NCBI GenBank assembly: GCA_934373235.1 | Contig: CAKROW010000019.1 | Coordinates: forward strand, 1-39,553 | DNA from: an uncultured Blautia sp. | GTDB lineage: Bacteria; Bacillota; Clostridia; Lachnospirales; Lachnospiraceae | Reading direction: 5' to 3' | Length of the DNA: 39,553 nt | Part shown: positions 32,695 to 39,553 of the stretch, one piece after another | Numbering within the stretch: the stretch's first letter is position 1 | Layout: the number at the start of each line of letters is the position of its first letter | Notes under the pieces: model-generated | The model's database searches: none | What the model saw: only the letters and a program-made list of their open reading frames with translations | Told to the model about the DNA's origin: nothing | Program-made: the position numbers and the translations under genes

Positions 32695-34986
32695 TTAAGC
32701 GTTTAAAGCATCAACCATCTGTTCCAGCATTTCTCTTTTAATTCCAGGAACGAAGCTAAGAAGCTGACGAAGCGGCATACCTTCCATCATCGCTGCCATC
32801 ATTTCCTGATTCACAGCTCCTGATGTATCGTTCTCCTGTGCTTCTGCCATATCTTTTGCCGCATCATTCTGTGCCATTCCCTGCATAAATGGTCCCATCA
32901 CAGCCTGTGCCTTCGGATCGCGCATCAGCTCTCCGAGACAGGTATTTAATGAATATGTCTTTGGAAGTTCTTTTATAGTATGTACTGTGATCTCTTCACC
33001 TTTGCACATCTGATCTGCATTCTCACCGATCATCACTTTATAAGTTCCTTCCTCTGCATACCAGTCATGGATCAATGTATTCCAGTAAGCGAAGGCTCTC
33101 TCATCCAGTGTAAATGTGACTGTCTTCTCTTCTCCTGCTTCCAGGAAAATCTTTTCGAATCCTTTCAGTTCTCTGACCGGACGGACAACTTCTGTCTCAG
33201 GTGCTTCTACATAAAGCTGAACTACTGTTTTACCTGCACGGTTTCCGGTATTCTTTACCTTGACGCTTACCTCTAAGGTATCTTTATCAGACATTTCTTT
33301 CTTATCAAGCTGAAGATCACTGTATTCAAAGGTTGTATAGGATAATCCGTAACCAAACGGAAATGCTGTTTTCATTTTTCTGGTGGTGTAATAGCGATAG
33401 CCTACAAACACGCCTTCCTGATAATCAGCATTGTCAAAGCCTTTTCCGTAGGTCAGATAACAAGGGGTATCTTCCAGACGAAGAGGGAATGTTTCTGCCA
33501 GACGTCCGCATGGATTCTTTCTTCCTGCGAGAACTTCTGCAACGGCCCTTCCGACTGCTTCTCCTCCAAGATATGCCTCCAGGATACCCTCTACCTGATC
33601 CTTCCATGGCATAAGTACTGCAGAACCGTTGTGAAGGACAACTACCACATGTTTCTGCACTTCAAGGATCTTCTGCACAAGTTCATTCTGGCAGTTGGGA
33701 AGCTCCATATGCTTTCTGTCATAGCCTTCTGATTCGAAGTTATCCGGAAGTCCAAGAAACAGAACTGCAACGTCAGCATCAGCCGCTGTTCTGACTGCTT
33801 CATCCTGAAGGTCCTTTACAACCTCATCTTTTTCATCCTGATAGCCTTCTGCAAAGGTTACATTTGCAAGCTCCGGAATTACTTTTGCAGCTTCCAGTGC
33901 GGATTCCACCTTCCAACTGTTGATATGAGAGCTTCCACCTCCCTGATATCTCGGTTCCCTGGCATATTTTCCGATAAAAGCGATCTTTTTGTCTCCATTC
34001 AGAGGAAGGATATGGTTATCATTTTTCAGGAGTACCATACATTCGGCTGCGATATCGGCTGCTGCCTTGTGATCATTTTCATATTCGAATACAGCGTTTT
34101 CATCACGGTTCTCTGTATAGTGGAAAATCACATCCAGGATCCTTTCACATGCCAGATCCACAGTCTTTTCATCAAGCTTGCCTTCCTGAACAGCCTTTAC
34201 GATCAGTCTGTCATTTTCGTAATCCCCCGGAGGCATCTCCAGATCAAGTCCTGCTGACAGTGAAGAAACTCTGTCGTTGACTGCACCCCAGTCGGAAACC
34301 ACATAGCCGTCAAAGCCCCATTCATCTCTGAGGATATCTGTCAGGTATTCCTTGCTGTCTCCCACAAATTTTCCATTGATGCGGTTATAAGAACTCATGA
34401 CAGTCCATGGCTTTGATTTTTTTACAGCTCCTTCAAAGGATGCCAGATAGATTTCTCTTAATGTCCGCTCATCCATATCCGAGGAATTTGTCATCCGTCG
34501 TTTTTCCTGATTGTTTGCCACAAAGTGTTTTGCGCTTGTTCCCACATGCTTACTCTGCACACCTTCGATCATTGCAGCTGCCATTTCTGCAGACACAAAT
34601 GGATCCTCTGAATAATACTCGAAATTTCTTCCGCATAATGGGGAACGTTTGATGTTCATTGCCGGTCCCAGGATCGTGCTGACATTCATTGCCTGGCATT
34701 CCTGGCCAAGGATTTCTCCCTGTCTGCGGATCAGATCACGGTCAAAGCTGGATGCAGTTGCACAGCCGGCCGGGAAGCAGACTGCCTTCTCGCTCTCATT
34801 GATCCCAAGATGATCGGCTTCTTCTGCCTGTTTTCTGATTCCGTGAGGTCCGTCTGTTACCATCACCTGGGGAATTCCAAGGCGTTCGATCCCCTTAAGA
34901 TGCCAGAAGTCGGCTCCGGAACACATTCCGGCTTTTTCTTCCAATGTCATCCGGGAAATCAGTTCCTGGATTTTCTCTTTCTTCAT
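32695..34986 (-). CDS. GH3 beta-glucosidase, cytoplasmic
   Basis: The 763-residue enzyme has the GH3 N-domain with GPHGIRKQ, AKHFVANNQEKRR and the nucleophile Asp232 in YVVSDWGA, the alpha/beta sandwich domain (VAVLFLGLPDNFESEGYDR), and the FnIII-like domain (VSVKVKNTGNRAGKTVVQLYV). No signal peptide. It should remove terminal beta-glucose from an imported glycoside, before or after GH78 acts. The last 90 residues (YSLNTCLGELMRDPKAQAV to MPLRQLLSFVPG to VDALNA) form an extra tail shared with GH78. First gene of the operon, divergent from the AraC regulator; GGAGG precedes the ATG. Confidence 0.94.
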   Translation of the reverse strand: MKKEKIQELISRMTLEEKAGMCSGADFWHLKGIERLGIPQVMVTDGPHGIRKQAEEADHLGINESEKAVCFPAGCATASSFDRDLIRRQGEILGQECQAMNVSTILGPAMNIKRSPLCGRNFEYYSEDPFVSAEMAAAMIEGVQSKHVGTSAKHFVANNQEKRRMTNSSDMDERTLREIYLASFEGAVKKSKPWTVMSSYNRINGKFVGDSKEYLTDILRDEWGFDGYVVSDWGAVNDRVSSLSAGLDLEMPPGDYENDRLIVKAVQEGKLDEKTVDLACERILDVIFHYTENRDENAVFEYENDHKAAADIAAECMVLLKNDNHILPLNGDKKIAFIGKYAREPRYQGGGSSHINSWKVESALEAAKVIPELANVTFAEGYQDEKDEVVKDLQDEAVRTAADADVAVLFLGLPDNFESEGYDRKHMELPNCQNELVQKILEVQKHVVVVLHNGSAVLMPWKDQVEGILEAYLGGEAVGRAVAEVLAGRKNPCGRLAETFPLRLEDTPCYLTYGKGFDNADYQEGVFVGYRYYTTRKMKTAFPFGYGLSYTTFEYSDLQLDKKEMSDKDTLEVSVKVKNTGNRAGKTVVQLYVEAPETEVVRPVRELKGFEKIFLEAGEEKTVTFTLDERAFAYWNTLIHDWYAEEGTYKVMIGENADQMCKGEEITVHTIKELPKTYSLNTCLGELMRDPKAQAVMGPFMQGMAQNDAAKDMAEAQENDTSGAVNQEMMAAMMEGMPLRQLLSFVPGIKREMLEQMVDALNA

Positions 34987-35140
34987 GCTATTACCTCCGT
35001 TTATTACGATGCTTTATGTATGATTTCATTCTGTCCGCTCTTATCTTTATCGTGATTCTATAATAACTTGAAGCGGCCTATGTTTATTTCATATTTAAAC
35101 TATTTTTTATATTTTTATACTTTTATTCAGTGTTTTTTTA

Positions 35141-35169
35141 TTGACTTATATAAAAAAATTAATTACGAT
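35141..35169 (+). promoter_or_regulatory. Promoter of the AraC-type regulator gene
   Basis: TTGACT (35141-35146), 17-bp spacer and TACGAT (35164-35169). Its start near 35176 fits the start codon at 35203 and rules out the longer frame. In the rest of the 34987-35202 gap I see no clear promoter for the GH3 operon, which fits activator dependence. Confidence 0.6.
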
Positions 35170-35202
35170 GGAATATATAAAATGCATGATATGGGGGTTG
35201 TT

Positions 35203-36405
35203 ATGAAAGATTCATATAATCTGATAGATTTTATTAAAATGTATTATCCGGATTCCAACATTCCAATGTATCTTTTTGAAAGTAACAAATGTATTTTCTG
35301 TATGCCGAAACAGACGGACCTGACCTATCCCCCGGAGAAATATACAGAAGAGCTTCTGGCTTCAAGAAACAGGATTTCGTACTGTACCACGAAATATGGT
35401 ATTTTTTTCTGTTCACTGAAGGTAGACCATCTGGAAAACGGAGCTCTTATTTTCGGACCTGTAACTAATATTCCGTACACGGAATCTGACCTGCAGCAAT
35501 TATACAGGGATTACACGGTTCCAAACAGTGAACGTATGGACTTTAACAGCTTTCTCCGCCAGATCCCCTGCCTTTCCATGAATTCTTTATTAAAAAAATG
35601 TCTGTTCCTTAATTATTGTATCCATGAAGAATTACTGACTCTTGAGCAGCTTACAGCTTCAGAGCCGGGGGCTTCTGTACAGATATCGCTGACAGATGCT
35701 TCATTACTGGAGGAAACCTACCAGACTAAGGAAAACCAACAGCACAACCAGACCTATGCCATCGAGGAACAGATTTTACGACTTGTACGGACCGGTAACT
35801 ACCGTGGATTTAAAAATATTGAATTCAGTGACAGTAATTACCATCTCGGTGTTACCGGCTCTACTGCGCTTCGTCAGCTTAGGAATGACATAATCATTAC
35901 CACTACCATCTGCACCAGGGCTGCAATAGAGGGCGGCTTGGATTATGACATCGCTTATAAGCTTTCCGATTATTTTATCCAGTCCTCAGAGAGGCTGAAC
36001 AGCATTGAGAGACTGTATGACCTTCTGTCAAAAATCGGATATTCTTTTGCGGAAAAAGTAGCAAATTCAAAAGCACCTGTCTCCACCGACGGGTGCATCC
36101 AAAAGGCGATCCGCTACATTCAGCAAAACACAAACCAGCATCTTACGGTAGGTGATGTTGCAGCCTATGTCGGATTCAGCAAATCCTATTTCTCTGCTTA
36201 TTTTAAAAAGACTCTTGGTTTTTCTGTCAGTGCATTTATTTTGCGCTGTAAACTGGAGGAAGGCAAAGAATTACTGCATTACACCAACAAATCCATCAGC
36301 ACGATCAGTACCTTTTTATGCTTCTCCAGCCAGAGTCACTTTCAGACTGCTTTTAAAAAGCAATTCGGAATGACTCCCAACGAATACAGGCGCAAGAACT
36401 CTTAA
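35203..36405 (+). CDS. AraC-family transcriptional activator
   Basis: The 400-residue protein has a long N-terminal domain (FFCSLKVDHLENGALIFGPV, near 60-80, like the YSIRK/AraC sensing domains of Firmicutes) and a C-terminal double HTH (AIRYIQQNTNQHLTVGDVAAYVGFSKSYFSAYFKK, then STFLCFSSQSHFQTAFKKQFGMTPNEYRR). It should sense a sugar and activate the divergent GH3-GPH-GH78 operon. The start at 35203 follows GGGGG by 5 nt and agrees with the promoter; an upstream longer frame (from 35068) would precede the promoter and is low-complexity. Confidence 0.9.
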   Translation: MKDSYNLIDFIKMYYPDSNIPMYLFESNKCIFCMPKQTDLTYPPEKYTEELLASRNRISYCTTKYGIFFCSLKVDHLENGALIFGPVTNIPYTESDLQQLYRDYTVPNSERMDFNSFLRQIPCLSMNSLLKKCLFLNYCIHEELLTLEQLTASEPGASVQISLTDASLLEETYQTKENQQHNQTYAIEEQILRLVRTGNYRGFKNIEFSDSNYHLGVTGSTALRQLRNDIIITTTICTRAAIEGGLDYDIAYKLSDYFIQSSERLNSIERLYDLLSKIGYSFAEKVANSKAPVSTDGCIQKAIRYIQQNTNQHLTVGDVAAYVGFSKSYFSAYFKKTLGFSVSAFILRCKLEEGKELLHYTNKSISTISTFLCFSSQSHFQTAFKKQFGMTPNEYRRKNS

Positions 36406-36420
36406 CCCTTCCTGCGCCTG
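36387..36420 (+). terminator. Terminator hairpin overlapping the AraC stop
   Basis: CAGGCGCA and TGCGCCTG are perfect 8-bp arms spanning the stop codon; a weak T-rich stretch (CGTTATTATT) follows. Confidence 0.5.
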
Positions 36421-36486
36421 CGTTATTATTGATCGTAATCATATTATTTTCTTCCCTTGAACAGACCGATTTTCAGCCCTTCAAAT

Positions 36487-37716
36487 TCAGTTTTCTTCAT
36501 TTTTACTTTTTTGTATTCCTTCTATATCGGCAATTTCCTCTTCCGTATATTTCTCTATTTCTGTCGTTGTTACCCGTTTGATATATTGTTTTTTCAGGCG
36601 CAGATATACGAATTCCCGAAAAATAGTATAGAACACTGACAACAACGGAATGAAAATAAGCATCCCTACAATTCCCATAAGATTACCACCAACCGTAACT
36701 GCTGCCAGCACCCAGATTGACGGCAGGCCTACAGATTCACCAACAACATGAGGATATATCAGATTTCCCTCGATCTGCTGCAACACCAGAAATACTATTA
36801 TGAATAAAATTGCCTGTTTCGGACTTACCATAAAGATCAAAAAGCTTCCTACTGCACACCCGATGAAAGCCCCGAAAATAGGAATCAATGCTGTAAATGC
36901 AATCAGAACTCCAATCAAAAGTGCATACGGCATCCTCAAAATGCTAAGTGTAATAACAAACATACAGCCGAGGATCACTGCCTCCAGACACTGACCTGCA
37001 AGAAAATTTGCAAATGTCCGATAAGTCAGAGAACAGACTTTAAGAAAAGCATCTGCTTTTTTATTTGGAAGAAAAGCGAAAAATACTTTTCGGATCTGTA
37101 CATGCAGCTTCTCCTTCTGAAAAAGGACATAGCAGGCAAATGAAAAAGCAATAAAAAAGGTTGCCAGTCCACTGACTATGGACCCCACTGCTGACATTGT
37201 GGTATTCATCATATTTCCTGCACCGTTTCCAAGAAGGCTTATCCCCCACTTGATCGCCTGGTCCGGATTAAACTGTACCTGATCTACCAGCTTCATGATT
37301 TCCTGGTTATTATGGGAAAATTCCCGGATCCAGCTTTGCATCTGCGGAATAAAATCAGCGATGCTCATCATCAGGGTTCCCATTGTCCGCGTAAGCTGTG
37401 GGATCACGCCGAACATCACCAGTACGATCACCCCAATCGCAAATACGATCGTCAGGAGCAGACTTATCGGTCTTTCCAGTTTTGCGACTATTTTATTTTC
37501 TTTTTTTACCTTTCCAAAAATTTTCTTTTCCAAAAAGCTCATTGGCACGTTGGTCACAAATGCGATCGCTCCCCCAAGTACAAAGGGAAATACGATCCCC
37601 CATATTGCTTTCAGCACATCGAGCACCACATCAAATTTCCACAGGGCGACTACAAGAAGTGCTGTAAACACAATAAGCTCCCTGATTTTTTTTATAGATA
37701 TTTTACTTAGATCCAT
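36487..37716 (-). CDS. AI-2E-family (PerM/TqsA-like) transporter
   Basis: The 409-residue protein has the AI-2E transporter pattern: N-terminal helices (ALWKFDVVLDVLKAIWGIVFPFVLGGAIAFVTNVP), a long amphipathic middle, and LLIGVLIAFTALIPIFGAFIGCAVG with LVLQQIEGNLIYPHVVGESVGLP at the end. The family's substrates include autoinducer-2 and ions; most members are uncharacterised. I set the start at 37716 after AAAGGAG. It may be the last gene of the response-regulator/kinase transcript. Its first 118 bases are duplicated at 8768-8884. Confidence 0.88.
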   Translation of the reverse strand: MDLSKISIKKIRELIVFTALLVVALWKFDVVLDVLKAIWGIVFPFVLGGAIAFVTNVPMSFLEKKIFGKVKKENKIVAKLERPISLLLTIVFAIGVIVLVMFGVIPQLTRTMGTLMMSIADFIPQMQSWIREFSHNNQEIMKLVDQVQFNPDQAIKWGISLLGNGAGNMMNTTMSAVGSIVSGLATFFIAFSFACYVLFQKEKLHVQIRKVFFAFLPNKKADAFLKVCSLTYRTFANFLAGQCLEAVILGCMFVITLSILRMPYALLIGVLIAFTALIPIFGAFIGCAVGSFLIFMVSPKQAILFIIVFLVLQQIEGNLIYPHVVGESVGLPSIWVLAAVTVGGNLMGIVGMLIFIPLLSVFYTIFREFVYLRLKKQYIKRVTTTEIEKYTEEEIADIEGIQKSKNEEN

Positions 37717-37729
37717 TATATCTCTCCTT

Positions 37730-37836
37730 TTAAAATTCCATAACCACAATTCCCGGTACCACCAGGATCACGCCCGCTGCACGGTTCAATGTCTTTGGTG
37801 TCGCTTTATTGGCAAATAACCGCTGCCGTATTTTAG
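37730..37836 (-). pseudogene. C-terminal remnant of a membrane protein gene
   Basis: A frame overlapping the kinase stop reads KIRQRLFANKATPKTLNRAAG then VILVVPGIVVMEF and stop. A charged stretch followed by LNRxxG and a final hydrophobic helix is how LysE-type or CcdA-type proteins end. It has no start, so a gene between the kinase and the AI-2E-type gene seems to have been mostly deleted. Confidence 0.35.
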
Positions 37837-38894
37837 ACTGCTTCTTTCTTATCTCCACAAAATATATTCTGCATTGGAAGCTCTACAACAAATCTGCATC
37901 CACCATATTCCCGGTTTTCTGCTTTGATCGTCCCTCCGGCACTATCTGTAATCCGTTTTACAAGTGCAAGGCCAAGACCGTTTCCTTCTGCTTTATGAGA
38001 ACCATCTGCCTGATAAAACTTGTCAAATATTCTGGATTTCACAGCATCTTCTATTCCCGGTCCTTCATCTTCCAGAATGAACCTGACAGAATCCTGTTCC
38101 TGTTTCAGAAACATTGTGATCGTCCCCTTTGCAGGACTGAACTTAATCGCATTATCTAAAAGATTTATCCAGATATGCATAAAAAGCCCCTCATTCCCAA
38201 TATATTTAACTTCTTCCAGGTCTACCTGAAAACCTATTTCTTTTTCTGACCATTTTGTTTCCAACGAAAGAAATGCCTGACGGATCTGTTCATCCAGACG
38301 ATATTCTGTTTTTTTCATTGGTATATTCTGATTCTCTAACCTGGATAACAGCAAAATATTACCAACCAATCCGGAAAGTCTTTGAGTATTAAATAAGATT
38401 TTTTCCACATATTCCTCTTGATCCGGAGACAGTTCTTCTCCCTGAAGGAGCATTGCATACCCTTCAATGGCATTGATCGGGGTCTTAAACTCATGAGAAA
38501 CATTGGATACAAAATCCATCTGCAGCACCTCTGTTGCACGAAGCTCTTTTGTCATCACGTTAAAACTTTGATAGGATTCTCCAACTTCTGCTATATGGCT
38601 ATTCGTTTCCAAATGCTGTTCAAAATCTCCCTGAGAAACCGCCTTCATTGCTTTACTGAGTCTGGTAATTGGTTCCAGTAACTTTGCATTTATAAAGGAA
38701 GCGATCAGCCCTGCAATCAGCGTATTAAAAATCAAAAGCCATCCAAGCACAGGTATACTTCCCGGCAGATTAAAAAAATGGTTCAAAAAAGCAAATAATA
38801 AAGCAGATATGACTGTTGAAAATACAAGCGCCAGACAGATTGCACCAGTCAGACAAGAGCGGATCCGCAATCCTTTTTCCTTCTTTTGTTCCAT
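37833..38894 (-). CDS. Sensor histidine kinase
   Basis: The 353-residue kinase has two close membrane helices (about 14-36 and 47-69) with almost no external loop, a HAMP domain (70-122), the phosphorylated His134 in NVSHEFKTPINAIEGY, and the ATPase boxes LLDNAIKFSP, DEGPGIED and GNGLGLALVKR. The short loop suggests sensing of membrane stress or a partner protein. It overlaps the response regulator stop by one base (TAATG), so they are coupled. Cognate targets are unknown; the downstream transporter is possible. Confidence 0.93.
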   Translation of the reverse strand: MEQKKEKGLRIRSCLTGAICLALVFSTVISALLFAFLNHFFNLPGSIPVLGWLLIFNTLIAGLIASFINAKLLEPITRLSKAMKAVSQGDFEQHLETNSHIAEVGESYQSFNVMTKELRATEVLQMDFVSNVSHEFKTPINAIEGYAMLLQGEELSPDQEEYVEKILFNTQRLSGLVGNILLLSRLENQNIPMKKTEYRLDEQIRQAFLSLETKWSEKEIGFQVDLEEVKYIGNEGLFMHIWINLLDNAIKFSPAKGTITMFLKQEQDSVRFILEDEGPGIEDAVKSRIFDKFYQADGSHKAEGNGLGLALVKRITDSAGGTIKAENREYGGCRFVVELPMQNIFCGDKKEAV

Positions 38895-39553
38895 TATTTT
38901 TTCACCACCTTGTACCCAATTCCACGCATTGTTATGATTTCAAAATCCGAATTATCTTTAAAACGCTCCCTGATTCTTCCTATATGTACCTCTATCGTAT
39001 GTGGATCTGCCTCCGTCTCATATCCCCATACTTCATCCATTAACTGTTGTTTTGTAAATGTTCTGCCTGGCGAAGCTGCAAGCTTGTATAAAAGCAGGAA
39101 TTCTTTTTTAGGTAAAACAAAACTCTCCTTATCAGTTGTAACCGTCATTGCATCATAGTCAAACTCTGTTGAACCGATCACAATTTTATGTTCATTCAGT
39201 ATCTGTGCACGGCGAAGCAGTGCTCCGACTCTTAAAATCATTTCATTCACATTTACCGGTTTTACCATATAATCGTCACTTCCCGAAAGAAATCCCTGAC
39301 GCATATCATCAAAGGAACCTTTTGCAGTGATCATAAGTACCGGCATCTGATATCCTGCTGAACGAAGTTCCGATACCAGTTCATAACCATCCATAACCGG
39401 CATCATAATATCGGAAATGATCAGATCAATATATTCCTTATCCAGTACTTCTAATGCCTGTGCTCCATCCGATGCGCTTTTGACCTGATATCCATTCTTC
39501 TCAAGCACTTTTTGGAATAGCTGGCTTAATTCTTTATCATCTTCTACAATTAA
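38894..39553 (-). CDS. OmpR-family response regulator (cut at window end)
   Basis: The frame continues to the window end with LIVEDDKELSQLFQKVLEKNGY, so only a few N-terminal residues are missing and the internal Met at 39508 is not the start. The receiver domain has the acidic pair (EDD), phosphorylated Asp in LIISDIMMPVMDG, the ITAK Thr and the KPVNVNEM Lys; the OmpR winged helix follows (LPKKEFLLLYKLAASPGRTFTKQQLMDEVWGYETEADPHTIEVHIGRIRERF). It is partner to the kinase. Confidence 0.93.
   Translation of the reverse strand, partial: LIVEDDKELSQLFQKVLEKNGYQVKSASDGAQALEVLDKEYIDLIISDIMMPVMDGYELVSELRSAGYQMPVLMITAKGSFDDMRQGFLSGSDDYMVKPVNVNEMILRVGALLRRAQILNEHKIVIGSTEFDYDAMTVTTDKESFVLPKKEFLLLYKLAASPGRTFTKQQLMDEVWGYETEADPHTIEVHIGRIRERFKDNSDFEIITMRGIGYKVVKK

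Noticed and set aside
35068..35202. 45-codon N-terminal extension of the AraC regulator
   Set aside because: It precedes the best promoter, is Phe/Tyr/Ile-rich low complexity and lacks a ribosome site; the ATG at 35203 has GGGGG upstream.

Overview
The window reads as a low-to-moderate GC anaerobic Firmicute, most likely a gut Lachnospiraceae of the Blautia type. Grounds: strong AGGAGG ribosome sites, T-box and yybP-ykoY RNA leaders, a phosphoketolase, GPH sugar symporters and cytoplasmic glycosidases, and a 166-bp inverted-repeat element of a kind I associate with that family. Genus level is inference. No rRNA, tRNA, CRISPR array, phage or transposase gene was seen.

Layout. 1-2515 (minus): the start of a TRAP transporter (dctM partial, dctQ) behind a complete T-box leader with an isoleucine-type specifier, then an AGCS sodium:amino-acid symporter. 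2516-5443: a 166-bp MITE-like repeat, then a soluble sensor-GGDEF diguanylate cyclase (plus). 5471-8635 (minus): an unknown membrane protein, a surface 5'-nucleotidase-type phosphoesterase and a single-domain EamA transporter. 8745-11755 (minus): a P-type cation ATPase under a yybP-ykoY (Mn2+) riboswitch, followed by a frameshifted scrap of an AI-2E-type gene whose full relative lies at 36487-37716.

11879-18711 (minus) is the most interesting block: TauE/SafE permease, PucR regulator, class III aminotransferase, iron-type alcohol dehydrogenase, a NifI1-like PII protein and an APC permease. Together they look like an amine or aminosulfonate nitrogen-scavenging module: import, transamination, reduction of the aldehyde to an alcohol, and export of the carbon/sulfonate product. 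Taurine to isethionate is the best-fitting candidate; beta-alanine, GABA or putrescine are alternatives. Three transcription units in the block appear to begin with a promoter followed at once by an intrinsic terminator.

18786-28107: alpha/beta hydrolase and nitroreductase (minus), phosphoketolase xfp (plus), then a tight seven-gene minus-strand operon transcribed in the order small winged-helix-like protein, rsmJ, divergent HipA-like protein, Cys-less ArsC-like protein, EamA exporter, DUF1294, LysR regulator. 28138-36420: a rhamnoside/glucoside utilisation locus (AraC regulator divergent from GH3, GPH symporter, GH78) with a truncated second GPH transporter at its end; the GH3 and GH78 enzymes share an unusual C-terminal module. 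36487-39553 (minus): an AI-2E-family transporter, a remnant of a membrane protein, and a histidine kinase/response regulator pair, the latter cut by the window end.
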